Source: DASZFV01 sp036494575
GTDB taxonomy: Bacteria; Myxococcota_A; Polyangia; Fen-1088
Length of the DNA: 64,000 nt
Assembly (NCBI GenBank): GCA_036494575.1
Contig: DASXOE010000041.1
Location: forward strand, 1-64,000
Direction of reading: 5' to 3'
In this document: one piece after another, positions 31,185 through 39,840 of the stretch
How the letters are laid out: every line of letters begins with the position of its first letter
Numbering within the stretch: position 1 is the first letter of the stretch
Program-made: the position numbers and the translations under genes
Notes under the pieces: model-generated
Databases searched by the model: none
What the model was told of the DNA's origin: nothing
The model's input: the letters and a program-made list of their open reading frames with translations, nothing else

Positions 31185-32096
31185 GTGCGCCCGTACTTCG
31201 TGTTCGCCGTCATGCTTTGGATCACCGTCGGACTTGGCCGAGGGGCGCAGGCCTGCCCGCCCACGGTTCGTCTGAGCGGGGACGAAAGTCTCATCGCGGA
31301 GGTGACGCCGGTGCTCGTCGAGCGCGGGATCGCGCTCGACGAGGGCGCGTGTCCGGCGCTCGTGATCACTCTCGCAAGGAGGGGCCAGACGATCGCCGTT
31401 CGCGATGTGTCCGCGGACGGTCCGGCGAGCGCGCGCGAGGTCACGGACGTGAGGACGGCGGCCACCGTGATCGAGTCCTGGGTCCGCACGGACGTCGAGG
31501 CGCCGCTGCTCGAGCCCCGGCTGTCGCGCGACAGCGAGCCAACGGGAGGAGCTTCCACCGTGGTGGCCACCGGGCCGCCGGCCCGGGGACGAGGGTTGCA
31601 AGTGTTCGCCGCCGGCGAGGCTGCCTTCGCGAGCGATCACAGCGACTGGCTCGGCTTCGAGCTCGGCGCGTGTTTGATGCTCGGGCGCACGTGCGCGGGC
31701 GCGCGGGCACGCTTCTCGGCGGTCGCAGACGGCCGGGGACCCTGGGAACGGGCCGTCGACCGGCAGGTCGTCGAGGCCCTCGTCGGCCTCGACCTGCCCG
31801 TGCGCCTCGGGCGCGCGACGCTGTGGCCCGGCCTCGCCGTGGGCGCGGGGCGCGCGCAAACCCACGAGGAGAGCGCCGAGCGAACCCAGGAAGGCGGCCA
31901 GGCGACGATCGGTTTACGCGGCGAGCTCCATCTCGCGTTGTCGGTCGCAGTCAGTCGGTCGCTCGCGGCCGAGACGAGCCTCTCCCTCGAGGCTGCCCGA
32001 ACGGTCCGCACCGAGTCGACCTCGAGAGAGCCGCTCCCCGGCGACGCGCGCGTGCTGGCGCACGCGGGCGTCGGCCTCAGGTTCGGGGCCCCATGA
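31185..32096 (+). CDS. Exported protein of ECF/FecR cassette A
   Basis: The 303-residue product starts at GTG 31185 with GGAGG 5 nt upstream and a signal peptide (FVFAVMLWITVGLGRGAQA). An N-terminal alpha/beta-like part of about 90 residues (VRLSGDESLIAEVTPVLVER, REVTDVRTAATVIESWV) precedes a region of likely beta-strands ending GVGLRFGAP. The protein at 52192-53217 has the same layout and also accompanies an ECF sigma and a FecR/TPR protein. Its stop overlaps the sigma start (ATGA). The function is unknown. Confidence 0.7.
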   Translation: MRPYFVFAVMLWITVGLGRGAQACPPTVRLSGDESLIAEVTPVLVERGIALDEGACPALVITLARRGQTIAVRDVSADGPASAREVTDVRTAATVIESWVRTDVEAPLLEPRLSRDSEPTGGASTVVATGPPARGRGLQVFAAGEAAFASDHSDWLGFELGACLMLGRTCAGARARFSAVADGRGPWERAVDRQVVEALVGLDLPVRLGRATLWPGLAVGAGRAQTHEESAERTQEGGQATIGLRGELHLALSVAVSRSLAAETSLSLEAARTVRTESTSREPLPGDARVLAHAGVGLRFGAP

Positions 32097-32686
32097 GCGG
32101 CAAGCTGGTCTCCCTTCGCCGTTTCGGCGACGCCGCGGCCGCGATGTCGGACGAGGCCCTGCTCGCGGCGAGCGCCACCGGCGATCTGGCGGCGCTGGAC
32201 GCGCTGTTCGAGCGATTTCACGTCGCGGTCTTTCGATTCCTCGGCAGGTTGGCCGCCGCGGACGAGGCGGCTCGTGACGACCTCGTGCAGGCGACGTTCC
32301 TCGAGGCGCGGCGCGGAGCGAAGCGCTTCCGCGGCGGCTCCTCCGTGAAGACGTGGGTGCTGGGCATCGCCGCCAACCTCGCGCGCCAGCACCTGCGCGG
32401 CGAGCGACGCCGTCGCGAAAAGCACGCCCGCTACGCCGATGGTCTGCAGGTCGTCGTGGAGCGCCCCGACGAGCATGTCGAGCGGCGCGAGATCCTTCAC
32501 GAGATCGAAAGTGCGCTCGGGAGTCTGCCGCACGATCTGTGCGTGGCGTTCGTCCTGTGCGACCTCGAGGACATTCCCGGCGTCGAGGCGGCGCGCGCGC
32601 TCGGTGTTCCGCAGGGAACGCTGTGGCGGCGCCTTCACGTAGCGCGGAAGGCCGTGCGCGCCGCCGTCGAGAAGGCCACCCGGTGA
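32093..32686 (+). CDS. ECF sigma factor, cassette A
   Basis: The 197-residue product has sigma region 2 (DLAALDALFERFHVAVFRFL, DDLVQATFLEARRGAKRF) and region 4 (SLPHDLCVAFVLCDLEDIPG, EAARALGVPQGTLWRRLHVA). ATG 32093 and the downstream stop each form 4-nt overlaps with the flanking genes, so sigma, anti-sigma and exported protein are made together. Confidence 0.92.
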   Translation: MSGKLVSLRRFGDAAAAMSDEALLAASATGDLAALDALFERFHVAVFRFLGRLAAADEAARDDLVQATFLEARRGAKRFRGGSSVKTWVLGIAANLARQHLRGERRRREKHARYADGLQVVVERPDEHVERREILHEIESALGSLPHDLCVAFVLCDLEDIPGVEAARALGVPQGTLWRRLHVARKAVRAAVEKATR

Positions 32687-33834
32687 CCCGTTCCGCCTGC
32701 CCGTCGGAGGACGAGGCGCTGCAGCCGCCGGGCGACGCCGAGCTGGACCGACACGTCGCGACCTGCCCGCGGTGTCGCGCCACGCGGGACGAGCTCCTGC
32801 GGGCCATCGCGCTCGCGAAGGCGCTGCCGTCGAACGTGCCCGGGGCGGCGCGCCGCGAGGAGGTGCGCGCGAGCTTGCTCGCGACCGCGGCGGCCGAGCC
32901 CGCCGCGGTCGCGCCACGGACGTCGTGGGCGGTGGGAGGCATCGTCGCCGTCGCCGCGGTCATCCTCGCGCTCGGGCTCGCGCGGGGCCGACGGCCGCCG
33001 GAGCCTGCGCGCTCGCACGTCGTCGTGCGGCCGGCGAGCGGGGCTCGCTACGCGATCGCATCGCCACCGCCGCTCGAGACGATTCGACTCTGGGACGGGG
33101 CCATCGACCTCGACGTGCAGCCGCTGGGGCCGGGCGATCGCGTGCGCGTCGAGGTGGGCGATGGCGAGATCGAGGTGCGCGGAACGCGCTTTCAGGTCGC
33201 GGCGGAGACAGACCGGCTCGTCGGGGTCGAGGTGACTCACGGTCGCGTCGAGGTCCGCCCGCGCGGCGCAGCGCTCGCGACGCTCGGGGCCGGCCAGAGG
33301 TGGCGCGCCGCACCGCGGGCGGCGCCGGAGAGGCCGTCGCCGCCCGCCGAGCTTCCCGTCGCCGAACCGCCGCGCGCCATCGCCCCGCGGCTCCGCCGGG
33401 TGGCGGCGCGGGCCGAGGCGGGCGTCGCTCGCGCCCTCGCGCCCACGCGACAGGAGGCCCTCTACGACGATGCCTGGGACGCATTGCGGGCCAGACGCTT
33501 CGATGAAGCGGCCACGGGGTTCGGTCGCGTCTTGGCGGAGTCGCCGTCCGGGCCGCTCGCCGACGAGGCCGGGTTCTGGCGGGCCATCGCGCTCGCGCGC
33601 GGGAAGAAGAACGCGGAAGCCGTCCCGGCGTTCCGGGCATTTCTCGCGACCTATCCGGCGTCGCCCCGGCGCGGCGAGGCGTCTGCGATCTTGGGCTGGC
33701 TGTTCGTCGATGCACACCGGATGGAGGAGGCGGCGGCGCTCTTTCGGACGGCCGCGCAGGACCCGCACGAGAGCGTGCGCGCAAGCGCGCGCGAAGGCTT
33801 GGGCGCGTTCGCGCGATCCTCCGCGGGCCGCTGA
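32683..33834 (+). CDS. Anti-sigma/FecR-domain membrane protein with TPR-like C-terminus, cassette A
   Basis: The 383-residue product starts at GTG 32683 (GTGA overlap with the sigma stop). An N-terminal zinc-finger-like H-x3-C-x2-C (DRHVATCPRC) is typical of ECF anti-sigma domains. One membrane helix follows (AVGGIVAVAAVILALGLA), then a periplasmic FecR-like domain (RVEVGDGEIEVRGTRFQV, VEVTHGRVEVRPRG) and a C-terminal helical TPR-type region (ALYDDAWDALRARRFDEAAT, EASAILGWLFVDAHRMEEAA). It probably sequesters the coupled sigma until an envelope signal arrives. Confidence 0.88.
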   Translation: MTRSACPSEDEALQPPGDAELDRHVATCPRCRATRDELLRAIALAKALPSNVPGAARREEVRASLLATAAAEPAAVAPRTSWAVGGIVAVAAVILALGLARGRRPPEPARSHVVVRPASGARYAIASPPPLETIRLWDGAIDLDVQPLGPGDRVRVEVGDGEIEVRGTRFQVAAETDRLVGVEVTHGRVEVRPRGAALATLGAGQRWRAAPRAAPERPSPPAELPVAEPPRAIAPRLRRVAARAEAGVARALAPTRQEALYDDAWDALRARRFDEAATGFGRVLAESPSGPLADEAGFWRAIALARGKKNAEAVPAFRAFLATYPASPRRGEASAILGWLFVDAHRMEEAAALFRTAAQDPHESVRASAREGLGAFARSSAGR

Positions 33835-34147
33835 TCGGGGAGCATGCGCCCTCCGTGCGTCGCCGACCGACGGACCGAGACCAAGTATAGGAAGTGCGCA
33901 GGCCTTAGAAAACGGCTCACGCGAACGTCGCGTAGCGTGCGTTTCATCCGGGAGGGCTGCGCCAAAATACCGCGAAGGGATCACCGACCACGGCAACGCG
34001 AGCGGACACGAGCGGATCGGTCTGCAAATTCGGCTTTCCGCGGACCGGAAACCTGTTGCCGGGTCTCTGCCACTGACGTAGGTTCGGCCAGAGATCCGGC
34101 CAAGCGACGCGTGTCTCGTCGCGCCGTTCGAGGAGGAGGTTCGCTCG
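33835..34147. other. 313-nt gene-free stretch
   Basis: It lies between the cassette A regulator and the next plus-strand unit. It holds the GAGGAGG ribosome site of the 34148 gene at its right end. A promoter is expected here, but I see no convincing -35/-10 or -24/-12 pair, and no repeat or small gene. Confidence 0.5.
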
Positions 34148-34591
34148 ATGATCCGCTCGATACCCCGAGGTACCGCCCTGTTGATCGCGATCGTGTGTGC
34201 GTCGTTGACGTCGCCGCTGACGCGCCGTGCTCACGCGGCTGCGGCGCCCATCACCGTGACGGCCAAGCTCGTCGAGATTCCCTCGAGCTTACCGCCCGAC
34301 GATCTTTACGATTACGCGTACGTCATGCGTTACGAAGTGATCGGTGGGCCGATGGACAAGCAACTCATCCTCGTGGCTCATTACAAACCGCGGTTGCCAC
34401 GCGCGAAGATCAAGGACGGCATGAAGGCTCACGTCGGCGGCAAGCTCCGCAGCTTCACGAAGGGTGACGTTCACAAGCTCAAGCTCACGCCCGATCTGAA
34501 GGCGATCTGGAAGGGAGCCGTCATCGACGATTTCGCGGCCACCGATCGCAAGAGCGTTCGCTACTGGTGCTTGGAGGCGGATCCCGCGTGA
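34148..34591 (+). CDS. Secreted protein, function unknown
   Basis: The 147-residue product has a signal peptide (ALLIAIVCASLTSPLTRRAHA). The mature part is beta-rich and basic (PITVTAKLVEIPSSLPPDDL, YVMRYEVIGGPMDKQLILVA). GAGGAGG 8 nt upstream fixes ATG 34148. Its last codons overlap the next gene (GTGA). I do not recognise a family. Coupling to a barrel-type protein, ahead of a glycan O-acetylation operon, suggests an envelope role. Confidence 0.7.
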   Translation: MIRSIPRGTALLIAIVCASLTSPLTRRAHAAAAPITVTAKLVEIPSSLPPDDLYDYAYVMRYEVIGGPMDKQLILVAHYKPRLPRAKIKDGMKAHVGGKLRSFTKGDVHKLKLTPDLKAIWKGAVIDDFAATDRKSVRYWCLEADPA

Positions 34592-35637
34592 GGAGCCTCC
34601 GGACGCTGCTGCTCGTCGTCGGCTGCGCCTCCATTCTTTTTTCCCTCGGCGCGAAGGAGGTCGCGCGTCGTCGTCTGTCGGCGCGCCTCGCGCGTCTCGA
34701 GCGCGCGCCCGGGGCGGCGTGCGTCGCGTTGGACGAGACGGCGCTGGCGCCGCGGGTCGCGCGCCTCGGGCCGCTCCTCGCGGGCTGGGAGACGATCGGC
34801 GGCTGCGGCGCGGGCGGCGGCACGAATGGCGCCGGAGTGCGCTGGATCGGCCGGAACACGACGGGCGGGCTGTTCCAGGTCATCAGCCTCGACAACTACA
34901 TCACGATTCCAAGGAGCGGCCCGACGGGCCCCGCTCTCGGGGGCTACAACGTCATCAGCAACAACCAGATCACGCGCGACTTCACCGACAAGTGGAACGC
35001 CGGCGTGTCCATCCCGTACGCTTACAAGTGGTACCGCGATCCGTTCGGCACTGGCTGGGTGTCGAACGCGGGCCTGGCAGACATGAACGTTCTGGCGACC
35101 CGACGCCTGGGCACGGACAACTCGACCCTGCTCTCGGGAATCGTGACGCTGCCCACGGGGACGTACCGGGCGGCGTATCGCGGCGTCGAGCTTTCTCCCG
35201 ACGAGCAGCTCGGCTTCGGGCGCTTCACCGGGTCTCTGCTCCTCGATCACATCTTCGACGAGGATTGGGGCATCGTGCTCGTGGGCGGCGCCGCGAACTA
35301 CCGCGGGGGCAGAAACTCCGCGGCCAATTACCGCGCGCCAGGCGCCACGCTCTACGGTTACGCCGGGTACTTTCTCGGTCCCCTCGTGCCCGCGCTGGGC
35401 CTGAACCTCGTCGGCCAGACGCAACAGGATACACGCGGCGACTTCGGCGAGAATCTCAACACGCCGGTGCTCGCGGGCGCCGCGCAGGCGTCGGTCGAAT
35501 GGTCGACCCCGTACGTCGCGGTCCTCCTCGGCGCGTACATCCCGGTGGCGCTGCTCAACGAGAACTGGCACACGTCGGGTCACTTCGACCTGCAGGCGTG
35601 GGTGGTCGCGCTCGGCCTGTCGGTGTCTCCCTTTTGA
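34588..35637 (+). CDS. Outer-membrane barrel-type protein (transporter-like)
   Basis: The 349-residue product starts at GTG 34588. An N-terminal hydrophobic segment (LRTLLLVVGCASILFSLGAK) is a signal or anchor. The rest shows alternating strands with aromatic girdles (SIPYAYKWYRDPFGTGW, LLDHIFDEDWGIVLVGGAAN, YVAVLLGAYIPVALLNENWH) and ends in VALGLSVSPF with a terminal Phe, typical of outer-membrane barrels. It recalls channel or transporter-type barrels of unknown substrate. It precedes the esterase/MBOAT region by about 155 nt. Confidence 0.65.
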   Translation: MRSLRTLLLVVGCASILFSLGAKEVARRRLSARLARLERAPGAACVALDETALAPRVARLGPLLAGWETIGGCGAGGGTNGAGVRWIGRNTTGGLFQVISLDNYITIPRSGPTGPALGGYNVISNNQITRDFTDKWNAGVSIPYAYKWYRDPFGTGWVSNAGLADMNVLATRRLGTDNSTLLSGIVTLPTGTYRAAYRGVELSPDEQLGFGRFTGSLLLDHIFDEDWGIVLVGGAANYRGGRNSAANYRAPGATLYGYAGYFLGPLVPALGLNLVGQTQQDTRGDFGENLNTPVLAGAAQASVEWSTPYVAVLLGAYIPVALLNENWHTSGHFDLQAWVVALGLSVSPF

Positions 35638-35792
35638 GTCATGACGCGGGCGCTCTTCAGAGACCGCAAACGGCCGGGCGCGCTCGGGGAGATCGTCCCT
35701 GTCGACGCCATGGAGACCCTTTTCGCGCGGCGGGGAGTCTCTGTAGGAGTGGACGCGCCCAAAGCAGAGTTGCACGCGCGATGGGAGGCCCG

Positions 35793-36989
35793 ATGACGCC
35801 GACGAAGAAGAAGACGACGATGAGGCAGGCTCGTGACACGTCGCGCGAAGTTCGATGGAACCGAGTGGCCGCCGTCGCGGGCTGGCTCGTTGCGGCGAGC
35901 GGCCTCGCGTGCGGCGTCCACGGGGAAGCTGACACCGTCGGGAACGGCGCGGCGGGAAGCTCCCAGACGGGCGCGGCCGGAAACATCTCCGTGAGCGGAG
36001 CGAGCGGCAACGGCGCGGCGGGAAGCGTGGGGACCACGGGCGCGGCCGGCACGACGACGGGCGCCGCTGGCTCGACGACGGGCGCGGACGGCTCGACGAC
36101 GGGCGCGGCCGGCTCGACCGGCGCCGCGGGCGCGTCTGGGACGGGCGCGGCCGGCGCGTCAGGCGCCGCGGGAATGGCGCCGCTCTCCGGCATCACCGTC
36201 AACATCGGCGGCACGAACGTCCCCAAGGAGAACGTCATCGCGTTCATCAACTTCGGGCACTCGAACATGGCCGGGCGCGGCGTCAGCCCCGCGGATCAAC
36301 GAACGTTCTTTTTCGGTGCCCCGGACCCGCACGCGTGGATGTACCACAGCGGGAAGGGCTTCCAGCCGGCCGTCGAGCCCAACACCGCCGGTGACGGCGG
36401 CAACATGGTCAACGGAATGGTTTCGGGCGGTCTCAGCACGCCCCTCGTGAAGCAGGCCGCGGCCCTCGCGCCCGGCAAGTATTTCGTGACGATTCCCTTT
36501 GCCCAGGGCTCGGCCTATTGCTCGCAGTTTCTTCCCAATGCGCTCTACTACAACAAGCTCATCACGGGCGCGAAGGAGCTCAAGGGCAAGGTGACGTTCG
36601 CAGGGATCGTCATCCTGCTGGGCATCACCGAGCGGCACGGCACGCAGGCCGACATCAACAACTATCCCCAGTGCATAAGCACGCTCGTGACCGCCATTCG
36701 CAACGACCTCGGTGAGCCGAACCTGCCCCTGCTGCTCAACGACTACGAGATGGGCACGACCGGCCCCCTCGCGCCGACGAGCGCGTTCGCGCTGGCGATC
36801 CGGCCCAAGATCCTCATGGTGCCGAGCGTCGTCACGAACTCCTTCATCATCCCGACCGACAATCCGATCGTCCAGATCGAGGACGACAAGTCGACGGACG
36901 ACGATCACCACTTCAGCCTCGGCGGCCACGAGGAATACGCGCGTCGCCTGTTGCAGACGATGAAGGACAAGGGCTTCTTCCCGTGGTAG
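35793..36989 (+). CDS. SGNH/SASA-type carbohydrate esterase with Gly/Ala linker
   Basis: The 398-residue product has an N-terminal hydrophobic segment (VAAVAGWLVAASGLACG), then about 80 residues of Gly/Ala/Ser/Thr repeat, and a catalytic domain from about 135. FGHSNMAGRG carries the Ser 157 nucleophile, matching the QSNMAG block of sialate-O-acetylesterase-like enzymes. DDDHHFSLGGH near 370-379 supplies the Asp/His pair. Such enzymes remove acetyl groups from glycans. It lies 29 nt upstream of an AlgI-like acetyltransferase, so it may trim or edit acetylation. GGGAGG 4 nt before ATG 35793 decides the start. Confidence 0.78.
   Translation: MTPTKKKTTMRQARDTSREVRWNRVAAVAGWLVAASGLACGVHGEADTVGNGAAGSSQTGAAGNISVSGASGNGAAGSVGTTGAAGTTTGAAGSTTGADGSTTGAAGSTGAAGASGTGAAGASGAAGMAPLSGITVNIGGTNVPKENVIAFINFGHSNMAGRGVSPADQRTFFFGAPDPHAWMYHSGKGFQPAVEPNTAGDGGNMVNGMVSGGLSTPLVKQAAALAPGKYFVTIPFAQGSAYCSQFLPNALYYNKLITGAKELKGKVTFAGIVILLGITERHGTQADINNYPQCISTLVTAIRNDLGEPNLPLLLNDYEMGTTGPLAPTSAFALAIRPKILMVPSVVTNSFIIPTDNPIVQIEDDKSTDDDHHFSLGGHEEYARRLLQTMKDKGFFPW
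35930..36180 (+). repeat. Gly/Ala/Ser/Thr low-complexity coding repeat
   Basis: Imperfect units of the type ggctcgacgacgggcgcggcc encode GAAGSTTGAAGS-like sequence linking the membrane anchor to the esterase domain. Confidence 0.85.
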
Positions 36990-37018
36990 TTGGCGGGTAG
37001 CGCGGGGGACGCCGCACG

Positions 37019-38476
37019 ATGGTCTTTTCGAGCCAGATCTTTCTCTTTTACTTCCTGCCGGCGGTCCTCCTGCTCTATTACCTGGCGCCTTTCCGGGCGC
37101 GCACGGCCCTCATCGCGATCTCGAGCTACGTCTTCTACGGGTGGGCCAACCCGATCTGGGCCGTCATCATGTTCTTCGGCTCGAGCGTCGACTACATGTG
37201 CGGGCTCGCGCTCGTGAGGCTCTCGCGGCTCCCCGATCGCGACGGCCTGCCGCCCGTCATCGGCCCCGAGGTGCCGCGCACGCGCGCCATGAAGAGCGTG
37301 CTGGCGCTCTCGATCATCACCAACCTCGGCCTCCTCGCCGCCTTCAAGTACACCGGCTTCGTGGCCGAGAACATCAACGCGCTCGGCGGCGCCTTGGGCC
37401 TGGGCGGAGCACTGTTGCCCGTCTTCCACCTCGTCCTGCCCGTCGGCATCTCGTTCTATACGTTCAAGGCCATGAGCTACGCGATCGACGTCTATCGGGG
37501 CGACGCGCGTCCCATGCGCCGCTTCACCGACTACATGTGCTTCGAGGCGTTCTTCCCCGATCTCGTCGCGGGGCCCATCATCCGCTACGCCGCCATGGAA
37601 GAGCAGATGCGCCTGCGGCAGCACACCTGGGAGAAGTTCGCGCGCGGCGTGGCCTTCTTCGCGTTCGGCATGGCCAAGAAGATCCTCATCGCGAACCCCA
37701 TGGGCCACATCGCCGACACGGCCTTCGGGGCGGGCGCGCTGCACGCGCACGACGCCTGGTTCGGCGTGTTCGGCTACGCTTTCCAGATCTACTTCGACTT
37801 CTCGGGCTACTCCGACATGGCCGTGGGCCTCGCGCTCATGATGGGCTTCGTCCTCATTCAGAACTTCGACTCGCCCTACAAGGCGGACAGCATCACCGAC
37901 TTCTGGCGGCGCTGGCACATCAGCCTGTCGACGTGGCTGCGCGACTACCTCTACATCCCGCTCGGCGGCAACCGGAAGGGCGAGCGGCGCACGTACGTCA
38001 ACCTCATGACCGTCATGCTGTTCGGGGGCCTCTGGCACGGCGCGAGCTGGAACTTCGTCCTTTGGGGCGCCATTCACGGCGGCATGCTGGCCTTCGAGCG
38101 CGCGCAGGGCAAAAAGGGCTTCTACGCGCGCCTGCCGCACCCCGTGCGGGTGGCGCTGACGTTCGTGATCGTCTGCCTGTCGTGGGTCTTCTTCCGGGCG
38201 AAGACGCTGCCGCAGGCGCTCGCTTACCTCGGCTCGATGTTCGGCGTCGCGCACGCCGGGCCGTCCTCCGACGTCGTGGCCGGCGCGATCTACACGCCGT
38301 ATCATGCCGCGATGTTCGTGGTCGCGGCGCTGACGGTCTGGGCCTTGCCCAACACGTGGGCCTTCACCAATCGCCTGTCGCTCGGTCGCGCCGCCTCGGG
38401 CATGGCGCTGCTCGCGCTCTCGGTCCTCATGATGTGGACGCAGACGGTGAATCCGTTCCTCTACTTCCAGTTCTGA
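37019..38476 (+). CDS. MBOAT-family O-acyltransferase (AlgI/DltB-like)
   Basis: The 485-residue polytopic inner-membrane protein opens with MVFSSQIFLFYFLPAVLLLY and SSYVFYGWANPIWAVIMFF, as AlgI does. The acyl-transfer core is WRRWHISLSTWLRDYLYIPL (His 300), GGNRKG and GGLWHGASWNFVLWGAIHGG (catalytic-type His 340). These proteins pass acetyl groups across the membrane to an SGNH partner. Two AlgX-like partners are encoded in the same operon. The downstream AlgX-like gene begins 2 nt after its stop. Confidence 0.95.
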   Translation: MVFSSQIFLFYFLPAVLLLYYLAPFRARTALIAISSYVFYGWANPIWAVIMFFGSSVDYMCGLALVRLSRLPDRDGLPPVIGPEVPRTRAMKSVLALSIITNLGLLAAFKYTGFVAENINALGGALGLGGALLPVFHLVLPVGISFYTFKAMSYAIDVYRGDARPMRRFTDYMCFEAFFPDLVAGPIIRYAAMEEQMRLRQHTWEKFARGVAFFAFGMAKKILIANPMGHIADTAFGAGALHAHDAWFGVFGYAFQIYFDFSGYSDMAVGLALMMGFVLIQNFDSPYKADSITDFWRRWHISLSTWLRDYLYIPLGGNRKGERRTYVNLMTVMLFGGLWHGASWNFVLWGAIHGGMLAFERAQGKKGFYARLPHPVRVALTFVIVCLSWVFFRAKTLPQALAYLGSMFGVAHAGPSSDVVAGAIYTPYHAAMFVVAALTVWALPNTWAFTNRLSLGRAASGMALLALSVLMMWTQTVNPFLYFQF

Positions 38477-38478
38477 AG

Positions 38479-39840
38479 ATGACGGTTCCAGATCACGCCC
38501 TTCCCCTCGACGCGCGCGCCGTCGGCGCTGGCGCGGAGGCTCGCAAGGAAGCAGCGCCCCGGCGCGGGGGGCCGACTGATCCGTCGCACGACGAGCGGCT
38601 GCGGCGGGGCATCATCGACACCGACCTGCCGCTCGGCCGCGCCCGCTGGATGACGGCGCTCTTCATCGTCGGAATCTTCGCCATCCCCGTCTCTCAGGAG
38701 GTCATGCAACGCGCTCGCGGCGAGGACTCGGTGCTGCCCGAGCTCTTCCGCCACCGACCGACGCGCGAGAGCCTGCGCCAATTCGAGGACGATCTCGAGC
38801 AGGCCTCCTACTTCAAAGACTACGTCCAGCCGCGCATGCAGGCGCTCCTGACGCGCTTCGGGCGGGTCGGCAACAAGAAGGCGGTCGTCGGTCGGGAAGG
38901 TTGGCTCTACTACAAGCCCGGCATCGCCTACGTCGGCGGTCCCGGGTTCCTCGCGGCCGACACGATCGACGGGCGTGTGCGCGCCGCGCGTGACGGCGGC
39001 GGACCCGACGTCGGCGCCGATCCCCGCCCGGCGATCCTGTCGTTCCAGCGGGCGCTCGCGGCGCGCGGGATCGCGCTCGTGCTGTTCCCGGTCCCCGACA
39101 AGTCGATGCTGGAGCCGCGCCAGCTGCACGGCCGGGCGTCGCCCGCCGAGGTGGTTCCCGTTCCGCGCAATCCGGACTGGGGACGTTTCGTCGAGGAGAT
39201 GACCACCGCGGGCGTCACCGTCTTCGACCCGGCGCCGTCGGCTCTCGGCGCGGGTGAGCCGCCGCATTACCTCGTCCAGGACACGCACTGGACGCCGGCC
39301 TGGATGGAGGAGGTCGCCGGGAACCTCGCGGCCGTCGTCGCGCGCGTCGGTCGCCTTCCCGCTCTGTCCTCGCGGCCCGTCTGGCGCGAGGTCGAGCGGC
39401 CGGTCGCGCGCCTCGGCGACGTCGTCGACATGTTGAAGCTGCCCGAGGGGCAGACCATCTTCGCGCCGCAATCGGTGACGACGCGCGCGATCGTCGTCGG
39501 TGCGCAAGCGGCGGGCGGGAGCGCGGACGCCGCCGACTGGGAGCCAGAGGAGACGGCCGACGTGCTGCTCCTCGGCGACAGCTTCACGAACGTGTTCTCG
39601 CTCGAGGCGATGGGGTGGGGGACCGCGGCCGGCCTCGCGCCGCACCTGGCCTTCGCGCTCGGGCGCCCCGTCGACGTCATCGCTCAGAACGATTCGGGCG
39701 CGTTCGCGACCCGCCAGGCGCTGGCGCGCGAGCTCGGCGGCGGCCAGGATCGGCTGCGTGGCAAGCGCGTCGTCGTCTGGGAGCTCGCGAGCCGCGAGCT
39801 CGCCGTGGGCGACTGGAAGGCCGTCGAATGGCCGAAATGA
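38479..39840 (+). CDS. AlgX/AlgJ-like SGNH acetyltransferase 1
   Basis: The 453-residue product has a single N-proximal membrane anchor (ARWMTALFIVGIFAIPVSQE) and a periplasmic SGNH-like domain. VGREGWLYYKPGIAYVGG, the DTHW motif (Asp 268, His 270) and LLLGDSFTNVF (Ser 368) match the Asp-His-Ser set of AlgX/AlgJ. It would take acetyl from the MBOAT and place it on a glycan or lipid-linked sugar. Its stop overlaps the next gene's start (ATGA). Confidence 0.9.
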   Translation: MTVPDHALPLDARAVGAGAEARKEAAPRRGGPTDPSHDERLRRGIIDTDLPLGRARWMTALFIVGIFAIPVSQEVMQRARGEDSVLPELFRHRPTRESLRQFEDDLEQASYFKDYVQPRMQALLTRFGRVGNKKAVVGREGWLYYKPGIAYVGGPGFLAADTIDGRVRAARDGGGPDVGADPRPAILSFQRALAARGIALVLFPVPDKSMLEPRQLHGRASPAEVVPVPRNPDWGRFVEEMTTAGVTVFDPAPSALGAGEPPHYLVQDTHWTPAWMEEVAGNLAAVVARVGRLPALSSRPVWREVERPVARLGDVVDMLKLPEGQTIFAPQSVTTRAIVVGAQAAGGSADAADWEPEETADVLLLGDSFTNVFSLEAMGWGTAAGLAPHLAFALGRPVDVIAQNDSGAFATRQALARELGGGQDRLRGKRVVVWELASRELAVGDWKAVEWPK

